DNA of 64,000 nucleotides from Chrysomallon squamiferum (lineage: Eukaryota > Mollusca > Gastropoda > Neomphalida > Peltospiridae). The notes under the pieces were generated by a model, which was not told the DNA's origin, searched no databases, and worked only from the letters and a program-made list of their open reading frames with translations. A program made the position numbers and the translations under genes. Where the stretch lies: the NCBI GenBank assembly GCA_012295275.1, contig CM022671.1:21557822-21621821 (forward strand), given 5' to 3'. Positions 1 through 12,465 of this stretch are shown in pieces; within the stretch, counting starts at the first letter, position 1; each line of letters begins with the position of its first letter.

Positions 1-324
1 AAACGGGGGAGGGCAATCAGAAGACAATGATTATTTCATATAAATAGCAACATCACCTTCATATACATAACTATTTTCAAACGTAAACACCAATGAAAAC
101 ACTCACATTAACAAATAACAAACAAATAAAAACATAAAAAAACATAACACAATATACAGAGAGATTTTGTTTTTCTTTAATTCCTAGCAAAGGAGGAACA
201 CGTATTCTTCAAAGGCCAGGACATTTTAAAAAAAATATATTCTTAATATATAATGGCATGTATTAAAATAGCAGTCTTTGAAGCTTAGATATGATTTTAT
301 ACGTAATAACAAAGTTGTAAAAGT

Positions 325-465
325 TACGTTTAACAAATTAGGTTACGTGTTATAAATTTCGTTACGTGTATCGAATTACGTTACAAATTAGGTTACGTGT
401 TACAAATTTGCTTACGTGTTTCAAATTATGTTACAAATTATGATACAAATTATGATACAATGATA
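325..465. repeat. Degenerate GTTACGTGTTACAAATT minisatellite
   Basis: A unit of about 16-20 bp resembling GTTACGTGTTACAAATTA recurs with substitutions through this block. Each fuller copy carries an ACGT core. It is non-coding. Confidence 0.6.
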
Positions 466-623
466 TGAAGGTAAAATGAACTTTTGTACCTTGGTTTTAT
501 CTGTCTGTTTATCAGTCTGGAAAAAAAATATGTTTCAAAATCTCTATATCTTTGTATCTGTTTTCCTCAGTCTGTTTCTATTATATGTCTGTCTTTCTCC
601 TATCTACTGTGTCTCTATCTTTG

Positions 624-626
<3 letters not shown>

Positions 627-709
<83 letters not shown>
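627..709. repeat. (CT)n microsatellite
   Basis: An uninterrupted CT dinucleotide run of about 83 bp. It alone creates the Ser-Leu repeat frames read here, so no protein is called. Confidence 0.95.
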
Positions 710-713
<4 letters not shown>

Positions 714-2445
714 CATCTTGGCAATTTCCTCCTTACATAATTTCATTTTCACTGAGGTAATCTTCCAAGCCAATACATGTACATATTTAATCATTTTTAA
801 ATATTTTATGTCATCATCACCAGCCCATATATTTAGAAACTATTTCCATATACGTATTCTGTTAAAAAAAAAAAAAAAAAATAATGATGATCATTCAGAG
901 AAGATATATTATGAATAATATTTTACCACTTTAACAAAAACAGACGCTAATTCCTGGCTTATCAAAAGACAATGTTTTTTTTTAATGGAGTTATACAAAT
1001 AAAACAACGCATTCCGTTAATCAATAAAAGCGGCTGAAATGGAAGCCCCGTATTTCACATTTCAAACCATCATTGTGAATAAATAAAAAAATAAAATAAA
1101 AGTTTGATACCAAATAACTATTCATAGAAAAGTTTGTTAACATATCGTTAATAGAATAAATTGACAGTCAGACAGAAACAGATAAATCAATAATTAAATT
1201 AACAATTTCATTGAATAAACTGCAATGACTCAGTCTTTATATATATTTTGCTATTTCCTTTGCCATAACGAGATTAAGAATATGAAACAAAATGATTAGC
1301 GACTTTCAGAAAAATCTTTTAAGACTGAGGCAACGACTTCATTAAATTACAGACCTTTCTGTTTTTCTTTTTTTTTTTTCTTTTGTTTCTCATTTTACAG
1401 AAAAAATAACAGGTTGCTTAAAAGATAAAAATATTAATAAACTCGTAATAAGAATAGATATAAATATTAAAAATAAGAGTTTTATTAATTTTAAAATATG
1501 TACGATTCTCAGATACCGAGGATCGCAAAAGTTATATGAATAAAAATATATATAATTTTACGAAGAAAACCATGATATATTTACAGAAACAGTTGCAATA
1601 TAAAATTGCCTACACTGCTACTTCGTTTTTAGCAATGATCGTTTGAATTTTTAGATTCTATCTTTTATTTTTATTATAAGGGATCTAGGCGCTCGGATCA
1701 TAACAATTCTTTCATTATTCCGACTGTTAGAATTGAACCCCAGCTTATTGTTAATGTTAATCCGTTGATCGTATACGTGTACTATTTACTGAACATCCCA
1801 TTTTCATTTGACTTTGAAACTAACATATTTCGCTGATCAGATAATTATTAATAATTTTCCAGCTGCGTCCACTATTAAAACCTTCAGGGATTTTTCGTCC
1901 TGTGTAAATTTACCCCCAACATTAATCTGATTAAAGTTATTCCACTTTGCTATAATCATTATTATTAACATAACCAGATCTTTTGTCAATCATTTATTCT
2001 TGTTTTTCGACAAAAATAACTCGAAATTTCAAAACAAAACAAACTTACATCTATTGACACCAGAAGGAACAATGATGTTGTAGTTAATGAAAATGAAATT
2101 TTTTTTTATTTCGTTACCACAAACAATTACTGACAGCTTCTCTCCCACTCTGCGGGGCTAACTTCCCACGAGGGTTTATAATAAAACTTTTTCACACAAC
2201 TGCTTATAATCCAATTCCCGCTCGTCTGTTTTTATTTCTAGGACTGAAAGTAACAAGATTTTTTTTTTTTTTTTTTTTTTTCAGCTTGTTCGTGTTACAG
2301 TAGCGTGGTTCAAACAAAACTCAAGTTCGAAGACTGTGTCCAGTTCAGTCCATTGTATAGACAAGCAAGCCTTAGCTTTCGTTCTGTTTAAGCCTAAAAT
2401 GATATATCGTTCGGCAAGATAAATTCACTGGTTAAAATTAAAATC

Positions 2446-2476
<31 letters not shown>

Positions 2477-4040
2477 GCTAAACTTATTACCATTATTATT
2501 GTTACTGTTGCTACTGTTGTTGTTGTTATCTGTTTTACATCTACGCCTTTAAATTGCCGCAACCATGGTTACATACACAAACAATTTTTAATTTTTTAAT
2601 TTTATTTTTTATTTTATTATTATTTTATTTTTTTTTTTTGGTTATTATTATATAGGTTCCATTCATGAATGTCATTTATACATATTTTCTTTTGAATGTT
2701 TTGTGTTTCTTTATTCCATATCAGATTGATTCTTACAGACATTTCAGGTAAGGGAGACAATCCTAACGTACATCAATTAAAACTCGCCTTGTTAGATGAT
2801 GGTAAATGCATCTATGATATGCTAATTAACGGTTTGTTATAATAAATATTATTAACAGAAGGAACGTTTTTACCTGCAAGAAATATAACGTGTGTCTGAT
2901 GTGTTGATCATTTCCAGTAAAGTTGAAAGAAAGAAAGAAAAAAAAAAAAATCAAAATCAAAAACAAATAAAATCTTTATTAAAATGTTTCATGAGATAAT
3001 ATTTTATCCAGTAAAACTTCGATTATTTGACATAATGGTTACTTGTTTCCAGTCAGTGAACGCCAAATGCTGCAATGCCGTGCATAGAGGTGGATCCATT
3101 ACGAATCTAATGAAGCGTAATTCTAGACTTTATCCCACATTTCTTCAGAATTTTTATGAAATTCCCCACAGGAAAAGATAAAACTAGTTACACAGACGTC
3201 GTTGCTGCTTGCGAAGGACCCCCGTAACTGTAACTAAGCTTCAGGGCCACCAAAGTGTAAGTCTGACACTAGTCGTGCAACTAATCCAGTTTTACCCGTA
3301 GTAACAGCAGCATTAGCTGAGCCCATTATTCACTGAGCTGAGCATATTCATTTTTAACATAAATAAAATATTATTCTTCTAAGCTCAAAAACGGTACAAA
3401 TCCTATTAATATTTATACACACTTTGAATCTGTGTTTATCACATATAAATCTGCGTTTGTCTTAATGAAAAATAAATAAAAAAAATCATTATAAATTATT
3501 AATTATTATTTTACAGATGATTTTGGTCAAGTTGTTAGGAAATGCTCAGCACCGGCAGTTCATGTTTCTAATTTGGGTTGCAAATGCGCGACTGCTCATT
3601 ATCTTTTCTGATCACTAGTGGGTGCTATTCTCGACATGTTTAGGTATTTGAATTTCATTTATATATATATTTCCCCCTAATATCTTTTATAAATGACTTT
3701 CTCTTTGGTTTTATCGCTTCTTGTTTACCAATAAAAAATAAAGAAATAAAAAAAAAAAAAAAAAAACAACAACAGTATTTAAAAACTTCTATTTCCTTAT
3801 AATTACGTAAAATAAACCAACACAGTAAACAAAATTTATACTTTATGTACAACGATCACTAAAAACTGATAGTTTCTTTAACTATTTAATATTTTAGTTT
3901 AAAGGTAACATATCGAAAGTTTTGGCAAAATTCAGGTCTCAATTTCGTATTTGGAAATAAGTTGGATGGATAAAATAAACACTTAATTTTTATTTTTGTT
4001 ATTGTTGTTGTTGTTTTGTTTCATTATTAATATAGTTTTG

Positions 4041-4041
<1 letters not shown>

Positions 4042-4087
<46 letters not shown>

Positions 4088-4109
4088 AGGGAGGGAGGGA
4101 GGGAGGGAG
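4042..4109. repeat. (GT)n followed by (GGGA)n compound microsatellite
   Basis: A GT run of about 43 bp passes directly into GGGA repeats up to 4109, giving strong purine/pyrimidine strand asymmetry at the 3' side. Confidence 0.9.
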
Positions 4110-4442
4110 AATTATTTAAATATTCATATTTTTATAAAATAACCTTCGGATTTCGGAGCTTTTCAGCCTGTATGAGATTTATTAGATAGAATTTTTTTGC
4201 AGTAAACCCGAAGGATATCTTTTCCAGATTGTTATACTATACTTATCACCAGATTTCGAATTTCCGCCTACGTGTTTTGTTAGTTGATACCATAAATAAT
4301 GAAAGATTGAAACTGAAATGTCAAATGCGTGTAATATGAATATCATTGTATTTTAAAATATCCTTTGTATACACATGTTATGTATTAAATCTATTACACG
4401 TACGAACTACTTGTATTTATCTTAATAATGCCTTTTATATAT

Positions 4443-4444
<2 letters not shown>

Positions 4445-4510
<66 letters not shown>
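4445..4510. repeat. (GT)n microsatellite
   Basis: An uninterrupted GT run of about 66 bp, followed a little downstream by a short GA run. Confidence 0.95.
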
Positions 4511-4513
<3 letters not shown>

Positions 4514-4703
4514 GTTTAGAAAGAGAGAGAGAGAGCTAAAAACAAAAATCGTTTAAAGAAGACACGACTATTTATTTATTTTTATTTTTATAACTGAAAA
4601 AAATATATATATATATTTGTCAAACTTCTAAATTAAAAAAACAATATATATATATAAATCACTTCTTGAGCTCTGAAATAAAAATAAAAATATAAAAATT
4701 TAC

Positions 4704-4831
4704 CTCTAACAACTTTTGATACCATATCCGTTCTATCCTCGGCATCGTCCCCATCTCTAGACCTCGTGTCAATCATTTTGAATTTCTTCAGGATAGCGTT
4801 ATAGTCCAGCAACACGAACCAGGTGACAGTG
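4704..4831 (-). CDS. Candidate first exon of an unidentified minus-strand gene
   Basis: On the minus strand a TATAAAAG box at 4863-4856 lies about 25-30 bases before a block of balanced composition. The first true ATG, at 4776-4774, has an A at -3 and opens 24 codons (MIDTRSRDGDD... ...SKVVR), then a good splice donor, GAG|GTAAAT, with the intron starting at 4703. The frame is also open upstream of the ATG and would read a hydrophobic stretch with WFVLLD, like a type II signal anchor, but it has no ATG before an in-frame stop. The 4831 boundary is a guess from the TATA spacing. No family is recognised and no later exon was found. It could be a decayed exon or chance. Confidence 0.3.
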
Positions 4832-4855
4832 GACCTCAGAATTAAGCCCAGCACT

Positions 4856-4863
4856 CTTTTATA
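4856..4863 (-). promoter_or_regulatory. TATA-box-like TATAAAAG on the minus strand
   Basis: A perfect TATAAAAG octamer read on the minus strand, inside a locally less AT-rich block and about 80 bases upstream of an ATG. In such an AT-rich genome a chance match is possible; the spacing to the candidate exon is the only support. Confidence 0.35.
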
Positions 4864-5154
4864 CAACAGACTGCAGCCACGTGCAATTAAAATACTAATT
4901 TTTTACATCTGAAACAGAGGCTAAGAGTTGAGTGCGCAAACGCGACTTTTTTTAAACTAAAGAGTTCTAAAACTCTCCACGGGTTCCTTAGTTGATAAGC
5001 AAGCATGATGTCGAAGACATTCTCCAGGGACTTTAGAGTTCATAAGTGAAGATGGCGTTAAATTTGTAACATGCATGTTGCTAAAGTACGCCCACCAGAC
5101 GAGAGTTTTTTAAATGAGTTACATTTTGCACGTCGAAACGCCCACTTCTATTTT

Positions 5155-5600
5155 TGAATTATTTTTTGGTTGGATATGTTATTGAAGAGACTAATATTAT
5201 CTCTTTTTTTTAAAATTTGGTCAAGACAAAAATGCATTGATTAATATTAATTTTAAAAATCATGAACAAGATAAAAATTATACTAATTAATATTAATTTA
5301 AAAATCATGAACATGATAAAAGTGTATTGATAATTTTTCAAAACCATTACAAGTTAAAAATGTATTAATTAAAATTACTGAATTGTTTTTTGGTTGAGTG
5401 GATTACATAGGAAAGATCCATGTTGTCTATTATAAGGCAGGTTAAGACAAGACATAAAGTTATTAAATTGTATTAATTAAAATTGATTTTAAAAATCATA
5501 AACAATATAATATTAATATTAATTTTTTTTTAACAATTGGATCAAGACAAAATCGTATTAATTAATATTAATTTCTAAAAACACAAACACAAAAACTTAT
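5155..5600. repeat. Diverged tandem repeats, about 226-bp outer and 45-60 bp inner units
   Basis: GAATTATTTTTTGGTTGG near 5157 recurs as GAATTGTTTTTTGGTTGAG near 5381, followed in both by a shared order of blocks (GGTCAAGACAAAA, ATTAATATTAATTT, AAAAATCATGAACA). The inner blocks repeat on their own, so the array looks like an old two-level duplication. Confidence 0.6.
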
Positions 5601-6071
5601 TAATATTCATTTATTACAATAAGATTATACTATTTACTGCTTTCTTCTGCATTCATAGTATGAATTTGCATTATAAAATTTAGAGCATTAATATTTGTTA
5701 TAGTTATAAGCCATCCTACTGAACAGGATTTTTTGTTCTTCATTTTTCATGATTCTTCTTATTACACTCCAAACACAATTTAACTTCATGCAATACAACT
5801 TAACGTATTAATTACGTGCTGTGCAACCTTAACTTCAGATAACACCTTTAGAGAGAACAGTTTTAACTTCATGTAACACAGTCCTAATGTCCAGCTAGTC
5901 TGTCGAAATTAAAATGTTGACTAATTTATTAATAAACGATATCTAAAACAGATTGCAATTTAATTGAATTTATTTCAAATTATTGTCTCGTTTATAAACT
6001 CTAGAGAGCAATTACAGAGGACAGAAACAAAATGAATGTTTGAAAACAAAAATAGCATTTTAACGTCAAAA

Positions 6072-6075
<4 letters not shown>

Positions 6076-6126
<51 letters not shown>
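6076..6126. repeat. (AG)n microsatellite
   Basis: An uninterrupted AG run of about 51 bp in AT-rich non-coding sequence. Confidence 0.95.
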
Positions 6127-6127
<1 letters not shown>

Positions 6128-6858
6128 ATTTCATATAAATCCAAATTACTGTATTTCAGGACTAAATTTTAACAATATATTAATAAAATTTGGACATGAA
6201 AATGTTTTCTTTCATGTACATAATTATTTGTTTGTTGTTGTTCTTTTCTATTTACCTGTTTATTTATTATTACAGTTTGCAAAACAATAATAAAAGAAGA
6301 AGCCATCATGCCTAATGATCTTGTTATTTTATTTGATTATAGGCCGGTACTACCAGACAAAAGACCTATGCATATTTAAGCTATGTAAAGACTAATTATT
6401 AATGAAACTAAACAGGACGTACATTTTAATGCTTGCTTATTTTTAAAGCCTTCAAAAGAAACAAATTAAGAAATAATAAAATTTAAAAAAAATATATTTA
6501 AAAAAAAAATTGGCAAAAGCGGATAACATTTCGTTTCTAATGCCAACCGTCGTTCCAGTCTTGTCTTACGTCATTACGTGTCGCGAGAATTACAAATTAG
6601 TTCGACTCGATTTACAAAAACACAAAGTTAACAAATAAGTAAGTACAATTTGATTATTAAAGAAAATGAAATGTCATATGGACCTGGCTCGTGTTTTTTT
6701 ATCTATTCAAAATTTCGAGCAAATCAACCCTCAACCAAACAGTCCTCACATACCCATGTTTTAAACAATTAATCTTGAGTTAACCCACCAAAGACGATAC
6801 AATTTCTGTTTTTATTTATTCATATAGAATAATATTTAGAATAATATCTAAATCTGAA

Positions 6859-6863
<5 letters not shown>

Positions 6864-6933
<70 letters not shown>
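6864..6933. repeat. (CT)n microsatellite
   Basis: A CT run of about 70 bp. Read on the minus strand it makes an Arg-Glu repeat, which explains the long open frame at 6859-7179. Confidence 0.95.
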
Positions 6934-6937
<4 letters not shown>

Positions 6938-9253
6938 AAAAAAAAAATGTGGGTTTTTTTTTTTTGTTTGTTTAAAGAAGCTAAATGTGTATTTATCTTT
7001 TTCCTACGACTAATGAATAAATCATCATTTGACTGTTTGTTAATTAAGTTTTGACAAAATGTACTTTTCAAAGAGTAGGCCTGTATCTCAGAGGACTGAT
7101 TTTGAAAATTATTAAATATTAACTTATTGTGAAAAATGAAATGCGTAACCATCGCTGGCGTTACAATTACAGACATCAAAACATTTTTTTTTTTAGTTTT
7201 TCTTACTCAGACAGGGGGTGGGGAAGGAAGATCTAGGCATTTTACGTAGCATGTAAACAAGTTTAGTTAATGGACCGGGCACATTCCGTGCTATTTCGTT
7301 GGTCCGATGTGGATGAGTCCATTCACCACAGTAAACAATGCTCAGAAATCTAGTCTTTTGGAAAAGAACGTAGTTTTTTTGTTGTTGTTTTTTTAACTTT
7401 TGGATCAATTTTGTTTATAATATAATATAATATAATATAATAAAAAGATATGTATATAAACAAAAAATAAATCGTCACCCCACCAACTAACCCACGTTCA
7501 TGACCTTCGTATGACTTCTGCACTTGTAGTAAAACGAAAAACGAGTATCAAAATACCGATTAAAAAACTCTGTGCTAACAAGGGATGGACCTCAAATGTT
7601 AGATTAATTAATTTAAAAACAATAAATAAGTTAATTAATTAATTAATTAATAATAAAGAAGAAGAAATCTGATTATCTTCTCTTATTCTTGGGTATCGTC
7701 CGGTAGACTGAGTTACTTTTGGAAACTAAAACAATCGGGAAATGTTACGCTACGGTCTGGTTTTCTTTGTCATTATTTTGAGTTTGGAGGCAATAATCGT
7801 AAACTATATCGGACATACTTTAAAATGAAGGTATAAACATCCCAGTTTCTGAAAAATATATAATAAAAAATATTTTTAAAATTTGTATCTCTTATCGAAA
7901 TAAACTGGCATCAGGCTACGAATGAAATTTGACAGGATCAGAGGTCTGAAACCACAGATGTATTATCAAAGTCACAGCGATTATTTGAATTGCATTAATG
8001 CATTAAGTTTAAACCTGCCACGTAGAGACACGAAAGGGCATAGCCTTAATTGGCTTTAGGGACAGCCATTATAGCGAATATGCTACATGTGAACATATTT
8101 GCTAGTTCTCAGTGAGAGAAACTGAAACCCCAAGGAAGACTTCATAATGTGTACGAAAGTCAATAATGATTTTGCAAATTTTGTGAGCAGTTGTTTCTTA
8201 GTTGTTGTTGTTGATGTTGTTGTTTATTTATAAATTAACACTGTTAAAATACTGTTGGTAACAGAATAACATAAAATAATGAGACAAAATGTAAAGCAAT
8301 GAGAAACATTCTAAAATCATTCATCTCTAATATTTTTATTAGCAGATTATGCATCTTCAGATTATGCATCACCTTAAGATAATTATATTTTACTAGTAGT
8401 TAAGGTAATATCGATAAGATAGACTTCCAAATTCTCTGTTAAATTCTTACTAATGGACTGATACGTGTTTTTTATGATCTTGATCTGGTTGTTACCTTCA
8501 AATGTCTTCTTTCTTTTTATCCCCGCCCCCGTTGCCTCGTTCGGACACAAATCTAATGAAATGCAAGTGACGCATGCTCTGCGTCATAATACCTTGTTAG
8601 AACCAGTGAAAACTAGCGATATCAGACAAGAATCTCCGGAGGCATTGTGTCTAGATTTTCTTTCTACTCGTGTTTTCTTGGGAGACAAAAACATAAAATG
8701 CAATTTATCACCATCTTAACTAAGCTAGGGTTAGCAATCATATATTTTGACGAGTAAGTGTTCGTGCATATATTTTTTTTCAAGATATTTTATTCGTTTT
8801 TATGTCATTTATTTATTCCTTTATTGTTTTTAGTCATTCATTTTTTCAGTCACTCACTTATTTGTTCATTCATTTATTCATTTAGGCCTACTTAATTTAA
8901 TTTAAAAAAACAAAAACAACAACAACAACAAACGAACAAAAAAAAAAAAAAAAAAAAAACACAACAAAAAAGAAGCGTGTTCAAACCAATTCGATCTTTT
9001 TGTCACGTAGCAAAAAGTTAATATTCCTGTCTTCACTTTGTCCAGCCTCCTCACATAAAATTACAATATACAGCAAAAGTAACAACAACAACAACAACAA
9101 CAACAACCACAACAACAATAATAATAATTTATAAACGAAATCCAGGTAATCTTTCTCTGCCCCTGACTGAAGCGGGCTGTAGCTCGATAGCGAAAGTGCA
9201 GGTTTAAAACAAGATTAACCAAGTATGCTGATTCCCGTCCCATCGTCCCAGCA

Positions 9254-9256
9254 AGA
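9254..9256. repeat. Target-site duplication AGA, left copy
   Basis: AGA directly precedes the TAGTCCGGT terminus and matches AGA at 12863-12865 just after the right terminus. Three bases match by chance about once in 64, but they fall exactly at both ends of the inverted repeats. Confidence 0.6.
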
Positions 9257-9530
9257 TAGTCCGGTTGCCAAACCCCATCGAATACAGTCCCATACAAAAT
9301 TTTTTTTTTGCTGTTTCTATACCTCCGAGATGTGCTCTTTAAGAATCTGAATGATGCCCTCTGTCATCCTTGGGCAATCCGCACAATATGCCAATTAAGG
9401 CCGCCATTACTGAAAATCTTGTTTTCGTCAATATCTCAGTAACTATGCATGATATCAAAATAATTTTGGTGTCTATCCCCATGTTTTGAGGGGTAAAGAA
9501 TCAGTTTAAACCATTACAGTATTGATCACA
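9257..9530 (+). repeat. Left terminal inverted repeat of the transposon
   Basis: About 270 bp pairs with the reverse complement of the right end. Near-identical blocks include GCTGTTTCTATACCTCCGAG, CATCCTTGGGCAATCCGCAC and CTCAGTAACTATGCATG. The outermost 50 bases match only in patches (TAGTCCGGT, GTCC, TACAAA). The inner edge carries AAACCATTACAGTATTGATC, directly before the transposase frame. Confidence 0.85.
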
Positions 9531-12373
9531 CCAATATTTTCTGCAAAATATGCAAATAGGGCCCACCATTTAGACTTCGAGTTCTTTAAGTGTGTTGCCA
9601 CAAGCACGAACCCTATCGAGTTCGGTGGCTTCAACACCAAGTTGTGTAGAGAGCAAGGGCAGAGTGTGAAACCAGTGACAAAAGCAGTGTATCTGCCATT
9701 GATTGATATGAATCCAGCCTACCCGGACTCCATGCTCACAGCCATGAGCGAGGCTCAACGTCTAACGAAGGAATGTGGACAGGACATTACTATTCTGACA
9801 ACTGATCAGCAGCTCTACAGAGTTGCAGTCAATGTGAAAGGGGTTTATCCAGAGGGATTCTCGGATTTCATACCAAGGCTCGGGGGCATGCACATGCTCA
9901 TGAGTTTTATTGGCTGTGTTGGCGTATTGATGGCAGACAGTGGACTTGAGGATATCATGAAATCGTGTTTTGGAGGTGTGGCACACATGCTGTCGGGGAA
10001 GAAGTTCCCACAGAACTTTAGAGCCCTTCGGTTAGTGACAGAAGAACTGTTGCGTGCACATCTGGAAGGATGCGAAAGTCATGAGGAGATGCTTGGAGCG
10101 CTTGAAAGCATATCCTTAAGAAGCATCACAACTCGCCTCTGGGTTCAGAACCTGATAAAACCTGTCCCTCGTGATGGTCTTCATGCGGGCGGAACGAGAG
10201 GCAGACTGGCCACTCCACCTCTGGGCAGTAGAGCAAATGATGCCATACTTTTTTGTCTCTGCTCACTTTAACTACGCGAGATACGGGTTGTACTACCTGA
10301 GTACAGTGAAGCATCTCCCACCTGAAGTGAGAGGTGAACACACCATGCGTCACAAGCCGGGACTGTGGAACGGGATCTGGTCCGACATGTGGATAGAGTC
10401 AACCTTCATGCGTTACGGGCATGGTCCACATGGAATCATAGGCATAACCCTCAAGTCCGAAACCCTAAAACGATGGGCATACAGTATGCACACCTGCAGC
10501 ATGATCGTTCAAGATATCGCGGACATGTCCGATGACAGTGGAGAGAGGGAGGTGACGAGTCATAAAGAAGAGAAGCCATCACGCATCACTTCGGATGCCA
10601 AGGACAGGGACAACATACGAGATAAATTCTGACTTGCATCGATCCAACTGGTCATCCCGCTGGTTTGATCAATGTCGTTACTGGTCGGATTGCACCTGAA
10701 ACGGTGAATGCACATGACGCAGTGGATATTGGGAATGGTCAGTTTGTGTCATTTGAAAACAGCTGGCCTGGCGGATTTAATGCATCCTTATCCAAGTTGG
10801 TGGTGACCATGGCAGTGAAGAGAAAGGCAGTAAGGGTTGGGAACAATAATGTGTATGACACGAATCTCATCTACTCGCGGGTACTAGGGTTGCAACAGTC
10901 TCGAGACATTGATATCAAAACTGTCCTTGCGCATGAACTGTCACCCGTGCCTACCTCAATCTTTGATGATGAATGAAGGCAAAATGAGAATCGCAAATAC
11001 GAAATCAACGTTGAAGAAGAAGGTGCAGATGACTGTGTCCCAGCGTTTGGTTGAGAAATCAGAGGTAGAAATACTGGATGGCTGTGCTGTCCTTTGGGTT
11101 ATAAACTGGCCTAATCAAGGAACTGTGGCAGATTTTGTCAACGGCTTCACGAGGAATGTGATGAAAAGGGTGGCAAGCCAGGACACAAACCTGATCTTTG
11201 ATCGCTACTTCGACTTCAGCATTAAAAGTAGAACGCGGGCAGCTCGAGCTGGTGACGAAGCGAGCCAACGACACAAACTGCAGTTACATACTCCACTGCC
11301 ACCCCAGAAGGTTGTCCTTACAGTAACTGAGAATAAGGTACAGGTCATAGATCTGATATGTCAGAATTTGATCCATAAAGCACAGGACGAGCCGAATGAA
11401 CACAGTCTGGTCATTATCTCTACTGACTCTGTACCAGTTGTAATTCAGGATGGCATTGTCTTCCGTAGGGAAGATCTCATGACTTGCCATGAAGAAGCGG
11501 ATGTAATAATCATACAGCAGATGGTTAAGGCAGCTGAAAGTGGCGTGAAAAGAATCAACATCGTATGTGAGGACGCAGACGATTTTGTCCTCCTGCTGCA
11601 CTTCTACGCAAAGTTGAATCTGACCTGTCGTCTTACAATGGAAGGACCAAGTGCTGAACGAACTGCTATAGACATTGGGGAAACTGCAAGTGAACATGGA
11701 CACTTACTTTCACAACTGTCAGCCGCCCATGCCGTCTCAGGCTGTGACACTGTGGCTCAGTGCTTCGGAGTAGGAAAAACCACCGTCATCAAAGACCTTA
11801 AGAGTGGTGTAGAACTGCTCAAATTGGGTGTATTATCTGAGGACATAGGTGACATCATTGAAGAAGCGACAACATTCATGGCTGCCTGCTACGGGGTCAA
11901 AAGCTTGGTGACATCGAACATGTCTGAGGTCCGTGGAAAAGTCTGGTCACGAAGTATGGGTAGAAAAAAATTGACACAGGCTCCAGAGCTTAAGTCACTT
12001 CCAACTTTATAAAGAGGCATTCGAAGAGAACGTAAAGCAGGCGCACATTCAGACTGCCATTTGGAAATCAGCTCTCAACTCAGAACCTCCAGCATTAGAT
12101 CCTGTCGAGTTCGGATGGGAACGTGACTTGATCCCAGTAACATTGCAACCAAACATTAGTGATGCTCCACCGGAGGTGCTGGAAATGATAAGGTGTGGTT
12201 GTGCTACGGATACACCCTGTTCGACAGCAATGTGTGGATGCTATACAGCTCACTTGCCATGCACAATGTTTTGTGGATGTCACGGAGAAGCACACTGCCG
12301 GAATGAGCACACCGGAATGACTGTGACAATGTTGTTGAAAGTGACTTGTTTGAGGACTGAGTCAAATCAGTAA
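9522..12373 (+). pseudogene. Academ-type transposase, disrupted (DDE-XPG-Cys8)
   Basis: Five open segments in order read as one protein: 9522-10160 (LTTDQQLY and MADSGLEDI regions), about 10165-10630 (FMRAEREADWPLHLW, PYFFVSAHFNYAR, WIES), about 10630-10970 (VVTGRIAPETVN), about 10970-12000 (DGCAVLW, HEEAD, CEDADDF, SGCDTVAQCFGVGK) and about 12002-12373. The last ends in a run with eight cysteines spaced CxC-x5-6-C-x4-CxC-x6-C-x3-CxC. Changes of frame near 10155-10170, 10622-10630, 10965-10980 and 11998-12003 are one-base-type breaks; the sequence otherwise runs through without gaps. The first segment has no ATG near its start and joins the left inverted repeat directly, so the N-terminal part appears deleted. 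In the family the XPG-like region is thought to be a metal-dependent nuclease and the Cys8 motif a zinc site; that is family knowledge. Confidence 0.8.
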
Positions 12374-12465
12374 TGGCAACATGCATCAGCATAAGTAAAG
12401 GGCATGTTCTGTAACGACATAACTGAAGTTGATTTTTGCATATTTTCTGAAAAACGACTCGGATA

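Larger units (their letters stand above)
1..4700. other. Unassigned AT-rich region, no gene recognised
   Basis: The open frames here (for example 484-918, 2984-3181 and 3655-3852) are short and either made of simple repeat or lacking recognisable domains or splice signals. The stretch holds a degenerate 16-20 bp repeat near 325-465, a CT tract at 627-709, several poly-T/poly-A runs, an ATT tract near 2447-2476 and two GT tracts at 4042-4084 and 4445-4510. It could be the downstream part of a minus-strand gene starting near 4.8 kb, but no matching exon was found. Confidence 0.6.
5600..9250. other. Unassigned region, no gene recognised
   Basis: The block holds an AG tract (6076-6126), a CT tract (6864-6933), TAATA repeats near 7417-7441 and poly-A/CAA tracts near 8916-8960. 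The frames at 6859-7179 (simple repeat) and 8465-8719 (no recognised domain) are not supported as genes. Confidence 0.55.

Noticed and set aside
484-918. 144-codon plus-strand frame
   Set aside because: Its middle is only the translated CT microsatellite and it has no ATG start (it begins at TTG).
1680-1745. Possible tRNA gene on the minus strand, because of GGGGTTCAATTCT
   Set aside because: No A box at the right distance upstream and no cloverleaf could be formed by eye.
2984-3181. 65-codon plus-strand frame
   Set aside because: No recognised motif and no acceptor or donor in suitable positions.
8465-8719. 84-codon plus-strand frame of balanced composition
   Set aside because: No domain recognised, no convincing splice or promoter context in frame.
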